A stretch of DNA of 64,000 nt, from contig NC_090177.1 in the NCBI RefSeq assembly GCF_024679245.1, positions 40,377,303 through 40,441,302 of the forward strand. Reading direction: 5' to 3'. Below the pieces are notes generated by a model. That model was not told the DNA's origin, did not search any database, and saw only the letters and a list, made by a program, of their open reading frames with translations. This stretch comes from Pseudorasbora parva. Its lineage: Eukaryota > Chordata > Actinopteri > Cypriniformes > Gobionidae. Position 1 is the first letter of the stretch; each line of letters starts with the position of its first letter. Positions 45,921 through 58,262 of the stretch are shown in pieces. Made by a program: the position numbers and the translations under genes.

Positions 45921-47120
45921 ATGGCAGCCGATTGCCAGGATCCCCAGCCGGGATCATCCAGTCTCAAGCCAGCCACTCATCCAGATGATCCTCAGCCTGC
46001 TCCATCTGGGCTTGAACCAACCCCAGACACAGATTTAGCTGATCCTGAACCAGCAAAAGGTTAGTCTACTGTTATTATTACTCCTGTTCATGTGTTCTGT
46101 AACGTTTATTGTCCTCTTGTCAACTTTTTCTCGTTCTCCCCTGATGGTTCATGTATGTAATGTGGCATTCTGATGAAATTTGTCCTTGTCCTACTTGACC
46201 TAATTCACTGTTTACAGAAATACATAGCATGCTTTGATACTGGTTATTTGTAATCACTTATCATGTTCACATCACACCATGTTTTTACAGGAACATTTGA
46301 CCTCCTTTATGATGTTGGGGAGATGCTGGGAGCAGGATCCTTCGGCAGGGTGTATAAAGGGACTAGAATATATGATGACAAGCAGGTAAAATCCATCGTA
46401 CTGTATTCAACAAACACTTTACCTCTTGTTTGATTCTCTCTCTTCTGTAGTTTTTCCCCCATTCCTAATATATTAATCAATATGACTTGTTTTGATGTTG
46501 CTCAATATGTTGTTTTTCTTTGCAGGTTGCCATCAAATTTGTCCGAAAGAGGTCGACTGAACGTCTCTATCGCACTGTAAGCTTCAATTAATCTAAATAT
46601 ATCCACAATTCTGAGATCACAATTGGTAGGAATGTTTACTTGTGCCATTTAGGGCTGGGCGATATGACGAAATATATCGTCTGGACGATAGAAAATGTCT
46701 ATCGTTTTATATAAGACTCTATCGCTTACGCCACGATAAGGCGTTTACGGCAGAATTTTACGTCAAGATGCACCTTACGCCACGGCATGCCCATGCACGC
46801 TGCAATACATAAACAAACATGGAGGAAGACGGTAGTAGACGCGGTTCAGACCAGGGTAATTCTCAGAGTAATTATGCCAGAGTGGTGGCATAAGCGCTCA
46901 AAACAAACTTCAGACGCTGCAACGGGCTTTTACGCGTGGCACACCATATAGCCATATATTGAAATATTTTAATGGCAGGTGTAGGGATGGCGAAAACTAA
47001 ACATTTTCTTGACCAACCACCGAGCCGGTTGAAACCGGTTAACCGATTATTTTAAAATATGCTGCGCTATTTGAAATAACAGCCGCGAGCTGCGCTCCCT
47101 CTCTCGCTCTCACACACACT

Positions 47121-47160
<40 letters not shown>

Positions 47161-49259
47161 CCCGGCGCCGCCGCCTCCCTTCCACTCATGTCACTTTTTT
47201 TAAATCCCCCACAGCGCGAAACACGAGTCCCGCAAACGCGCCGCCGAGGAGCTTGTTTGTAATTTGAGGAATGGCTCCTTAGCTTCGAAATGGTTTGGGT
47301 ACAAGGTGATCGCGTTGAAAATAAAGGCATTTGTCTAGCGTAAGAAGCTCATTTGAAACATTGCCGCGGCTCATTTAAGAAAATGACAGCTCCGAAGAGA
47401 CGCCGCTTTAGTTCGAGGTAGTGCTAACAATAATAACGAAAGACAATCAACACCTTATGTGTTACCACTGAAATGTAGATGTAATTTCCAAGATGTATTT
47501 CCAAAAGTAAGCCTGTCGTCTGCCTGTTTACTTTTTGCAACCCTTGTGAGCGCGCAAACCCAAACGCTGTGACCTCGCGTCAAATATTTTTATTGGTTTT
47601 TAAGTACAAACAGGCGAGTTATGAAAAATTGAGTGCGAGGGATATGTTCACTTCACACAAAAATATTTTGGAATGAAATGGCTAATTGTAGTAGTTCACT
47701 GTATAATAGCCTAATTTAGAGATCACTTTTTTTTTTTTAACCGACAACTTTGATCGGTTAACGTTGATACGGTCAACCATTGGTCAAACGGTCATCGGTT
47801 AACATCCCTAGGCAGGTGTTAACTTTACCAACAGTCTTGCTTGAAAATAAGGTTCTAAATAAAATAATAATGTAGTCCATACTACCTTAATTTGTTTTGT
47901 ATATCATTTCAAACTGCATTTCCACATTGCAATTTTGTATAGACTATTCATAAACTGAATTAACAGAAAAATTGCTATATCGTTATGTATATCGTTATCG
48001 GGATATCAAATGATCTATATCGGGATATGAAATTTTGGCCATATCGCCCAGCCCTAGTGCCATTTAAATCTTACAAATTTACATGATTACATTTACATCG
48101 TCAACTGGAATCCAATCTGATTCTAGATTCTGACAGTTCTGTTTAAAACCTGATTATTTGGGTGCATGTAAATGCAGCTAATGAATTTTTTTTTACCTGG
48201 AAAAAAAATCTTTAAACAATATTTGACTCCCACTGTATTTTAATACATACCCATAATCAGATTACCCATAATCAGATAACCTTATGGTTGAACTTATGTT
48301 ATTTATTTATTTATTTTAGCCATATTCTCCCAAGCCGCTGTTTGCTGAAGTGGCTCTAAATTTGCTGTTGCAAAAAGCTCCCAGAAGCCAACACGTGCTA
48401 CAAATGTACCAGTGGTTTGACGAACCGAAGCAGCGCATCCTGATTTTAGAGCATCCACAGCCCTGCGAGACCTTGCGAGAGTTCATCTGGAACAGAGGAG
48501 GTCTCTTAGATGAAACTTTAGCATGTCGCCTAATGCGGCAAGCAGTCGTTGCCTTTAAACACTGTCTGGACCGGGGTGTCTACCATAATGACATCAAGAT
48601 GGATAACATCCTAGTCAATATTGAGATGCTGCAGCTCAAACTGATAGACTTCGGTTGTGGATTTCTTCTAAAGCATGCATATGAGGACAACCAAGGTGAG
48701 TTGGCTTCATCATAGAAACAGTCTCTAATATGAAGTGTTCGCGCAACTCTTAGTCTCTCTTGCTTACATGGACAGGTCGACTCAGCCAATGCAAGCCCCA
48801 CACAGATGCCCGAACAGTCTTGTCTCTGGGTATTATTTTGTATAGGATGGTGAATGGATTGCGTACTGTCGTCAGTGACTTGGACAATCTGAAATTTTAT
48901 GTCAATGTGTCCAAAGGTAAGAGAACCGCACTACCAAAACTATATCGTTTAGTGCACACACAAATCCTTAGCTCAATCAAAATCAACAGGCGAAATCAAA
49001 TTAGATGATAAATTAGCAAAAGTGTAAAACACAGCAAACTATTTTCAACGTTTGTGATTCACATAGTGGTACAGAACATATGTGACTAACCAGTTCTTTT
49101 GTCAAAACTTGTACAGAATGCAGTGATTGGATAAGCCAGTGCCTGAAGCGTGATAAAACGAAAAGAGCAACATTAGAGCAGCTGTTAGGACATGAATGGT
49201 TTCAGCAGGTAGATGATCAAGAGCAGCACAGGAGTGTAGTCCCGTCCCAGCCTCTTTAG
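45921..49259 (+). CDS. Pim-like serine/threonine kinase, six exons, degenerate activation segment
   Basis: Exons with GT/AG borders and compatible phases: 45921-46059, 46291-46385, 46526-46576, 48320-48695, 48776-48916, 49117-49259 (945 nt, 314 residues). Exon 1 is Pro-rich with DP-x-PGPSGL-type repeats; ATG 45921 is the only in-frame ATG there, but an upstream exon joining near 45729 is possible. The kinase domain has glycine loop GAGSFGRV (60-67), K82 in VAIK, E105, the Pim-type hinge region LEHPQP, HND with D186, DFG 205-207 and C-terminal GHEWF. The organisation matches the Pim family, greatly expanded in cyprinids. The segment after DFG is about ten residues short and lacks the usual PPE/APE motif (GRLSQCKPHTDARTVLSLG), and HRD is HND. 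It may be an impaired kinase or a decaying copy. Confidence 0.8.
46650..48056. mobile_element. hAT element in the kinase intron 3 (outer)
   Basis: Ends TAGGGCTGGGCGATATGACG and, inward from the right, TAGGGCTGGGCGATATGGCC. Perfect 8-bp target duplication GTGCCATT at 46642-46649 and 48057-48064. 1,407 bp including the nested element; about 570 bp without it. No transposase frame. Confidence 0.93.
46982..47810. mobile_element. hAT element nested inside the outer hAT
   Basis: Ends TAGGGATGGCGAAAAC and, inward from the right, TAGGGATGTTAACCGATG. Perfect 8-bp duplication GGCAGGTG at 46974-46981 and 47811-47818. 829 bp, with a CA/TC microsatellite at 47100-47158 and no transposase. It inserted after the outer element. 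Confidence 0.92.
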
Positions 49260-50207
49260 GGGCCTCTTCACAGACTCAACGAGGGCAAAATAGAGCAGGG
49301 ACGTGAGTGCCAAAAGGAGAAAAACATTAGCATGAGAAAAGGAGACAAGAGACAGATTTGCTTACATGCAGGCATGAAGACATATTAAATGATTCAAAAT
49401 TAATATTTAACACTTTATCAACTATTCGTCCAGCGATACGTTGAATTTAGTGTACATTATCAATCTTGAATCGGGATATTACCCATTACAACGGCAATAA
49501 TATCAATTTTATGTTCACTGTTTGTGAGCTTAGGTAACACAATCGATCAGTTTGAGGCAGTAACTTATAAACACATAGCCAAAGACACTTGTACAGATGA
49601 AAAGGGTAAACAAAAGTTTATTGAACCATTCTAAACACACACAAACTAACAAAAACTCACATTCATACAGTTACTGGAAAAGGGATGTTTGTTTATGGAA
49701 AGGAGGGAAGTCTTAATGATTTTTTAGTCACAACCTGAGAATCAATATACTTGCAGGTCAACCTTAGTTTGCACGCTTAGATATGGTTTTTACCAGTTGA
49801 GCCAGAATGAAGAGTCATGTACTTGTGTTTGAATGCTCTTACGAGCATGGGTTCCTCTTAGCACGGCGTTGCCCGGCTAGTGGTCGGTTGTTGTGGTCAG
49901 AGGGACGAATAGTTGGTTTTGCGGGGTGAAAAGCCGGATTCTGGATGGCGTTAGCTGGTTGCTACGCGATGGGCATCTCTGTGGCACCACTGCACGGACT
50001 CCAGGAAGTTTTCTACAGCGAGGTTCAGACGGAGTTTTGGAGTTTGGTGATGATGAAGAGCTCTGGGTAGCCCGGAGGACGCTGCGTGCAGGCAGGAAAG
50101 GCCCGCACGATCAAAGCAGAAGTCACCGCAAAACCATGGCAGTTAGTAAAGCACGAAGCAAAACAAAGAGCTTCTGTAGACGTCTGACAGAAATAAAGTC
50201 AGTCTGG
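49260..50207. other. Region downstream of the kinase, no gene
   Basis: No supported coding sequence. Read on the minus strand, the stretch 49545-50180 contains an AATAAA (near 49618) after a GC-richer part, which resembles the end of an LTR or other Pol II element, but no borders or duplications were found. Confidence 0.4.
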
Positions 50208-53010
50208 TTACACTGTAAAAAATTGTGCCGTAAAATAACGGTAATCTACTGGCAGCTGTGGTTGCCAGCAATGTACTGTTAATTTACAGCCCTCTACTGA
50301 TTATATACAGATCTCCTTTTTTACAGTATTTTACCGTAATAATACCATGAAATGTTACTTTTCATTTGGAAAACTGATCGCTTCAAACAGTTCTCATTTT
50401 AAAACAAGTATTTATAGGTGTTTGTATCGTAAAACTTAATTTGAGTCATTTCACACGTGTAAGGTGTAGTAGTAAAATAATTTCGAAACATGACTTTAAC
50501 TTCAATTTTTGCGGTTCATTGTGAGCAATAGCACACACGCATGTGATAAATTACTCAACAAACAGCTCATAACTGCATCAGCAAACACAGTCACTGCCGT
50601 TAAATAAAGCATCAGGCAGCATATCATCAATGTTTCTCTGCTCATCCTGGACTGAAGCACAGGCTCTACTCTTCAGCACAATGGTAACCCACAAAACTAA
50701 TGAATTCATCTAAAAGATCTCTTCTATATCATCTTGTGCAACAACACATAAACACAGGTCATTTTAATATTTACTCACCTTATCAGTTACTGACTTTGCA
50801 CAACTTTTTTCTATTAACTTTCACTAATATTTCAGTGAAAATATCTTGATTCATCTGGTAAATTTGACTGTTACGTTTTACAGTATATTACTGTTTTTCC
50901 TTGATTTAACAGTAATCTACTGGCAGCTCTGGTTGCCAGTAAAGTGCCGTTTTTTTACAGTACTTTTCTGTAAAGGAATTTACAGTTGTGTACCGTTAAT
51001 TTACGGTTCCCTCTGTGGGTTTTTTCATCTAACCCCTTTAACCCTTTTAACCCCACAGCAAAATCTTCAGTTTTAAATGAACACTGAGGAGTGTACACAC
51101 CACAGAGTGTTAGAGTAATTGAAGCATTGATGAAGTTCATGAGATAATTAAGAGATTAATTAACTGATAACTGAGAACACCTGTTAACAAGAATCACTGA
51201 AGGACAGAGAAACACAAGAACTACAACTGACTTCAGCCACAGCTTTAGATGAAATCAACAGAAGATAAAAGAAGACATTAAATCTCTGAAGATCTCAGCA
51301 GAGGATTAAACAACTCCACAAACAGCATTACCAGCTTCACACATTACTACACTGTAAAAAAATTCCTGTAAAATTTACGGTAAAAAACCGGCAGCTGTGG
51401 TTGCCAGAATTGTACCGTAAAAAATACGGCAGTTACGTTTTAGTTTTTACGGGGCAACAACATATCATTTAAAGGTTTATAATGTAATAATCACGGTTGA
51501 AAACCATTTATTTTACCATTCAAAACTGTACACTGTAAAAAAAATACCCATCAAATTTATGGTAAAAAAACGGCAGCTGTGGTTGCCAGAATTATACCGT
51601 AAAAAATACAGCAGCAACGTTTTAGATTTTATGGGACAGCAGCATATAATTTAAAGGTTTATAATGTAGTAATTACGGCTAAAAACTGTTTATTTTACAG
51701 TTCAAAACCATATAATTTGAAAGTTTATATTGTATAAACAATTACGGTAAACAAATATTTAACTGAAATAATATTAAATTACCAACTTATTGAAATGCTA
51801 ATATCTGTTATGTACCTTTGATATAGATTGACAGCCACCAATGACAGTGGTGATGAGAATCACATGATGAATCAAAGCTCATCACACGCAGCTTTTGGAG
51901 GGACAATATTAACATATAGAAGGTGCACACACAAACACTAAACACCAAACACTAGGGGTGTGCATTGGCACTGCCTTCACGATTCGATTCGATTACGATT
52001 CACCGTAACGATTCGATTCAATTCGATTCTACGATGCATTGTGATGCATCAAAATTCTACTGCACACAAAGCAAATTTTTCATCAGTCATGAGGCAATAC
52101 AAGCAGATATTAAACAACAGATTGTATTGGCTGCTATGTGTCTCCTGTATCTTTGACATAAAAGTTATTAAATAAAATAAAATGTAATTAAATAAAATGC
52201 AATTAACCCTTAAATGCATGACTGTTTCACCAAAAATTCTTACATATTCAGGTCGTTAGCGACCCAGATCTATATTTAACATGGATAGAGCTCTACCTGT
52301 CGTGATAATATATAAAACTCCTGATTTTAGAGTAATAGCTACAGAAGAATAAAATAAAAAACTATTTCGTTACCTTTTGGAGCTTGGAAGGATTCAGTTT
52401 GAGCAGATGTTTAATACCATCATCATATGACCTCGTCAGAGCTCGTTTACCAGTATATTCAGCATCTGCCTCATATTCGCGATCTCCAGCATATTCTCCA
52501 AACTCATTTTCAATGTCTTCAAAATCAATATTTTGATCACTGACAGCTTCTTGACCACATCCATCATCAAGAGACAGTGACAGAGTGATTAGAAGTGATT
52601 AGAAAAAACTAAGAAGAAACAGTTAATTCAATGAAAATGCATCAAATGCGAAGTGTCATGTGGGGAATTCTGGGAATGTCAATTTACGGTTTTTCACTGT
52701 TAATTACACAATGACCTGTTCTTTTTCACTACGAAAAACTGTACATTTAACGGTGTTTAACTGTTAAATAAAATCAAATGTATAAACTTGTAAATTATAC
52801 AGTTTTAACCTGTAAAATACATGGTTTTTAACCGTAATTATTACAGTATAAACCTTTAAATTATATGGTGCTGTCCCGTAAAACCTAAAACGTTACTGCC
52901 GTATTTTTTACGGTAAAGTTCTGGCAACCACAGCTGCCGGTTTTTTACCGTAAATTTTATGGGGGAAAACTGTTGTTTTTACGGGAAAACGCTGGCAGCT
53001 GCTGTTACCA
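50208..53010. mobile_element. Cluster of CACTGTAAAAA-type DNA-element copies
   Basis: Several copies of a dispersed fish repeat start with ACACTGTAAAAAA and contain the core GGCAGCTGTGGTTGCCAG. Cores lie at 50251-50268, 50922-50939 (one change), 51390-51407, 51572-51589 on plus and 52921-52938 on minus. About 190 bp at 51351-51540 is roughly the inverse of 52780-52970, so these may be the terminal repeats of one ~1.6-kb element. A second repeat starting GGGGTGTGCATTGGCAC with ATTCGATTCGATTACGATTC lies inside at 51955-52050. No transposase frame. The family was not identified with confidence. Confidence 0.65.
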
Positions 53011-53149
53011 GAGAATTATGAAACTATGCACACTATGAAATTCAAAATTAGGCGTGGTTAGAGGAGGCACTGTGTTTTTTTTGTGTGTTTTTTATTACAT
53101 AAAAATGTAAAGACTAAAAGAAAAAAGAAAACAAAAAGCATAAGATTTA

Positions 53150-54960
53150 TGTATTTATATTGTATATAAATTTTCAATGGATTTTGATTTTTTTTACATA
53201 AACAAATTAATAAACTTAATGTGATTCATATTTGTAAGTATACATAAATGAAACAGGTAAGATTTGTGTAATTGTATTAATAAACTGAATGTGATTGATA
53301 TATGCCAGTTATACGTAAATTAAACAGTTAAGAATTATGGAAAAGCGCACAGAAAAACGCCCATGTTAAATTAACACTTCCCGGTGTTCCTGTGTGTGCT
53401 CACTACTGAGTTAAAGTACCATTGAAGCAGTGTTGATGTTAATGAGATAATTAAGTGATGATTGAGCATTAATGATGAACACCTGATGATAACCATGATG
53501 GTGAACAGTGTTTGCTTTAGTTGGGCTCTTGACCCTTGACTCTCCAACATTAGTTTTCTGGCTGCTTTAACTGTGTTTGTAAAGCACTTTTGTTACAGCA
53601 TGGAAAGCCAAGAAAGAAACATGGCCAGGTGATTTGGCTCTTTAATGATGATGATATAATCATCATGTAGTGGTTGAATCACTAAACTCATTCAGATTCT
53701 AATGCTCTGGGTATAAAGGTGATGTCGTATGTGTAATAATAGCCATGTGGTTTGCGGTACAATATTCAGTATGGTTGTCATAATCAAACAATATGCAGGT
53801 TTATAAAAAACATTTTAAACTACAGCATTATTTAGACACACACAGACATCAAGAATCAGTATATGTATCTCTACAATGGTGACAAGCAAAAAAAAAAAAA
53901 ATTCATATAAACATCTACTCTTAACATGAAACAAGCTACTATAAAACGTCACAAGAAAAACAGCAAAAGTAATAAAAATAAGTAAGATTCAAAGAAAATT
54001 TGTCAATTCAGATGCATAATTTATTCATGCCGCAATGCATGCTGGGACCCAATGGGAGAGTTTTGATTGGTGGTACCCAGCATGCACTGCAGCATGAAGC
54101 TTTTCATTGATTGTTACCATTGTTGAGATTTATACACTGATTCTTGATATCTGTTTGTGTCTAATAGTTTCCATAGATTAAAACCTTTTGCGCACTTTTT
54201 TTTAATTCTGCATATTACTAGATTGCCACAACATTGCTGAAATGCTGTAGAACGAAATATCTAGTTGACCACTATTATGAATAAAACAAAATTAACACAC
54301 ATAACAAGGACCCTAGACTCGGAACAAGACCAGTGATCAATAGATGATGATTATAGCATCATGAACAAAGAGACAAATCACCTGGCCATGTTTTTGCTTT
54401 GCTTTCAATGCCATAAAAAAAGTGCTATAAACAGTTAAAACAGCCAGAAAACTAATGTTGGAGAGTCAAGGGTCAAGAGCCCAACTAAAGAAAACACTGT
54501 TCACCATCATGGTGACTTCAAATAAAACTATTATTTTCTTTTAAACATAAATTACACCAATAAAGTCAGTCTGGTTAGTAATGCATGAAGCTGGTAATGC
54601 TGTTTGTGGAGTTGTTTAATCCTCTGCTGAGATCTTCAGAGATTTAATGTCTTCTTTTATCTTCTGTTTATTTCATCTAAAGCTGTGGCTGAAGTCAGTC
54701 GTAGTTCTCGTGTTTCTCTTTCCTTCAGTGATTCTGCTCATTATCATCAGGTGTTCATCATTAATGCTCAATCATCTCTTAATTATCTCATTAACTTCAA
54801 CACTGGTTCAATAGTACTTTAACTCAGTAGTGAGCTTCTCATCTGAGAATCTTACCTGTTTCATTTATGTTTGATTTACAAATAAGATTTTCATTAAGTT
54901 TATTAATTTGTTTGTCAAAATTACATAATCAAAATGCATGGAACATTTATATGCAATTCA
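53150..54960. repeat. Large imperfect palindrome (fold-back element)
   Basis: Left-arm landmarks reappear inverted on the right in mirror order: TTAATAAACTTAATGTGATT (53210) with AAGTTTATTAATTTG (54897); TTAGTTGGGCTCTTGACCC (53518) with GGGTCAAGAGCCCAACTAAA (54469); AACATGGCCAGGTGATTTGG (53617) with AAATCACCTGGCCATGTTTT (54375); AGACATCAAGAATCAG (53842) with CTGATTCTTGATATCT (54138). The centre is about 54,060, between CATGCTGGGACCC and GGTACCCAGCATG. The right arm has an extra ~190 bp (54545-54735) that is the inverse of 51170-51345. No coding capacity. Confidence 0.8.
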
Positions 54961-55767
54961 AATACATGTTTAGACATTTTTTAAGTGCATAAACTTGTAA
55001 AATGACTTACATTTCTAAGAACAACTGACTAAAACATACATTTTTACAATATTTAGATATCAAATTAACAAAACAGTTTTTACAGTATTACAGTATTTCT
55101 CTGTTGTTGATACCAATATTTGTAGGTTTAACAAACAAATTTGTTTATAATCACATATTGTTGTAAATATAACACAATATTCTGTTTAACAGTTTACAAA
55201 AGTTAATTGTGATTTAAACAAAAATATATGTTTTTGGGTTTCTAATAATATTCTGTTGGGATTTTACATTGTTTTTCTGTAAATTTTACAGGCATAAGGT
55301 TAGATCTATTACAGTTATTCACTGTATATAGTACGGAACCTGTACTGTTTCCTACGGAAACTTTCTGTTTACCAAATAACAGTTTTTAACCGTAGAATAT
55401 TACAACCTTACACCGTTAAAATCACGGTCTTTTTTTAGAGTGTGTGCCAAGATGATGGCCGTCTTCACCTTCTTGTCAGGACTCCTAAAGGAGAGCCCTG
55501 GGCTGTCTCCTTTTCACTGCTTTTTAGTGACTCTAATGAGAATGAGATTGGATTCACCACTCCACTTCTTGACATGTACAGGCCAAAAGTTTGGACACAT
55601 TACTATTTGTTATGTTTTTGGAAGAAGTTTCTTCTGCTCATCAAGCCTGCATTTATTTGAGTACAAAAATACAGAATTGTTTTTTAATATTGTGATATAT
55701 TATTACAATTTAAAATATTTGGTTTTCAATTTATTATACTTTAAATTATCATTTATTTCTGTGATGC
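54961..55767. other. AT-rich non-coding sequence
   Basis: The first part runs to a possible transposon end (TTTTTTTAGAGTGTG, 55430-55444). Then follows a short open stretch 55442-55600 encoding CQDDGRLHLLVRTPKGEPWA and SLLFSDSNENEIGF without a recognised family, possibly an exon remnant. The remainder is simple AT-rich sequence. Confidence 0.35.
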
Positions 55768-55828
55768 AAAGCTGAATTTTCAGGATCATCCCTTCAGTCT
55801 GGAGGAATGATCCTGAAAATTCAGCTTT
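55768..55828. repeat. Perfect 22-bp stem hairpin
   Basis: AAAGCTGAATTTTCAGGATCAT and its exact inverse are separated by 17 bp. The stem sequence is part of a repeat common in fish. In RNA this would be a stable hairpin. Confidence 0.85.
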
Positions 55829-56100
55829 ACCATTTCCCCAGCAGCTCTCGTAGTACTCCGGTCTTGATGAATTCAGCCACACAGAGGAAGGCATTGTTGA
55901 AGAAAGCAAAATCATACTTGACCGCTGGATGAAAAACTCCTGCGGTGTCCATGCCATAAAATCACAGTAACTCATCGGTGCAAAATGTATTTGAGCTTGC
56001 ACTTGATACATATACTGGTGATTAGCTTAAGTGCCATTGTCCCATCCTCTCTTATGCCTAAACAGAACGATGGACTATTGCAGCTTTCAGTGAGTGAACA

Positions 56101-56205
56101 GTCCCCGCTATTGAAAGGCCAGAGGTGTATATATATATATATATATACACCTCTGCCCTTTCAATAGCAGGGACTTTTAGATCAATATATATATATATTG
56201 ATCTT
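56101..56205. repeat. Two adjacent AT-centred inverted repeats
   Basis: 56101-56174 has arms beginning GTCCCCGCTATTGAAAGG around an (AT)n centre, with only minor mismatches over about 36 bp per arm. 56180-56205 is a second palindrome, AGATCAATATATAT and inverse. Such sequences can extrude cruciforms and are unstable. Confidence 0.8.
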
Positions 56206-57470
56206 TTAATTGTAAATACCTGGAAGTCTTCATGGTAATCTTACATTATAGATATATATTTTGCCCTTGCTCTTTCCTTATTCACCTGACCCTATCTGAC
56301 AGCAATTTAAATACAAACCCTTTAGTAAAATGTATTTGTCTGAATGACATTCACTGCCAATCAACATTTACCTTACGGTGATGCACTCTGACCACAACAC
56401 TGTCATAAATACCTCTGTTTATGATTTGCTTGTAATCTTCTTCTCTTCATTTACTTGTATTGAATTGCCGAACGGGTTACATCATGTCAAGTAACGACAG
56501 ATACCAAACCTTCACCATGTTTGATTGTGCTCAGAGGTGGACCGTAGTGGAGTATTTTTAACTCGTTGTTTACTTTAACTTCACAATATTCCAAAGCATA
56601 ATTACTGCACTTCGTTCCATATTGAATATCATTTAATACTTAATTACATAAAAAATGAGTATTGTATACTTTTAATAATTCATGAAAATAATTGGAAAGG
56701 GATAAATCGCCCCAATTATCTAGTAATGTGTACCCAGGAGAGATTTGTGCGGCGGATTTACCTGTTTTATATTTCAGGCGTGACGTGATGTGACTGTAAT
56801 TTCTCTGTTTTAAAACACTGACGTGCATCGAAATGCACGGTTCAGGAATAAGTCTTTAGAAAATCAGCGAGAACACAACAAAAGTATAAAAAAAACTAGT
56901 AGGCTAAATCACGCACACGATTTATAAATCGAGGGAGTGAATTCGCAAATCGTCCACACAATTTAGCAAATAGAGGGAATGAAATAGAAAAATGTGCGCC
57001 TGATTTATAAATCGAGGGAACAAATTAGTAAATCGGTTAACTTTTTGCTCCGTAATTATCTACTGTATGTCTTGAGGTAGGTTTTTTCCAAAAGAGTTGG
57101 AGCAGTACAATTAAACGCTCTACAACCGTCCCTTAAAGATGAGTAGCCTATACAAGAAGCACCGATGGACTCCCCACGGATCTGCTCTGGAATGGATCTC
57201 ACCCACTGAGATCGTCTTGAACCAGTGCCAGATAACATCAAACTGGAGTCAACACCAGCAGGTCAGTCCATCTCAGAGCCAGGAGCGGACCTAGACCTGA
57301 TAGATCTGTGGTCAGCGGATTCATACTCTTGTGTAATCGACGCACCATCCTAAATAAACCTGTCGTCTCTTGCGTGATACCCAGAATTTTAAATATTCCG
57401 ATCTAATATGATTTCTGACCTGTAAGGTTGCCAGAATAATAATCATACACTGTTTAATAATAGGCCAGAG
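56206..57470. other. No gene seen
   Basis: Unique-looking intergenic sequence with only short open frames and no recognised domain. Confidence 0.4.
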
Positions 57471-57775
57471 GAGAACTGGCAGAGAACTGAGTCTGGTTTC
57501 TCCCAAGGTTTATTTTTCTCCATCACGCCCTGATGGAGTTTGGGTTCCTCGCCACTGTCGCCTTTGGCTTCGCTTGCTCAGTTGGGGACACTAAAATTAT
57601 GAAGTTATTCAACTAAATATACAAATAAAATTTATTAATTAGGTTTTATTTATTTCTATAAACTATAATACTGATCTGCCAACATTGTTGCTATATGATA
57701 AATTAAAATAAGCTGATAACATCACTGTTTTCTCCAACTGCGCTTTATAAATAAAGTTAATTGATTGATTGATCA
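57471..57775 (+). repeat. Dispersed repeat ending in an ATTG microsatellite
   Basis: GGTTTCTCCCAAGGTTTATT, GAGTTTGGGTTCCTCGCCAC and the end GCTTTATAAATAAAGTTAAT followed by TGATTGATTGATC. This sequence recurs across fish genomes and the simple-repeat tail suggests the 3' end of a non-LTR retrotransposon, but there is no coding part here. Confidence 0.5.
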
Positions 57776-58262
57776 GCAGATCCAGTCCCCACCCTCGAGT
57801 CTTCGTCTTCTTTGCCAATCCCGGCCTGACTCCCCGTTCCCGTCTCCATCCCTGGTCCTCTGAATCCATCAGCACCACTGGTGTTATCCGCCGCTCGCTC
57901 AGTGTGGCTCATCTTTCTCCCCTTGGGCTTCCCTTCCACCAGCACCAGAGTTCGAGTCCCCAGCTGCACCTCAGGTCTCCATCTTGGCCTGTCAGCCCGC
58001 CTCCATAGCCTGTCTGGAGACTGCACTGGGCTCCCTCCTCACCTCCTTTGTGGGACACCCAGCTTTGGCCTCAGACTTCAGTGACTCCGGCTGTGCCTAA
58101 ACCCTTCACCCCTAGGGCGTCACTGTGCTCATCCCTTCCTCCTCAGCTTCCAGGCCTTCCTCTCACCATGCCTCCGCCTCTGCCGATTGGAAGAGATAAA
58201 GTGAACTTTAGTATTTAATTAAAATCATATCATAATAAAAAGATTTTTATTGTAAAAATTGT
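57776..58262. other. CT-rich stretch without a supported gene
   Basis: Pyrimidine-rich on the plus strand (Pro/Ser-rich in all frames). Overlapping open frames exist on both strands but none shows a domain. Confidence 0.4.

Noticed and set aside
47067..47330. Minus-strand frame with CVCVCV repeats
   Set aside because: Created by the CA microsatellite inside the nested hAT element.
49893..50282. 129-codon frame downstream of the kinase
   Set aside because: No domain; its end runs into the CACTGTAAAAA repeat, and the minus strand looks more like the end of a retroelement.
57757..58084. Pro/Ser-rich overlapping frames on both strands
   Set aside because: Pyrimidine-rich composition keeps several frames open at once; no motif supports any of them.
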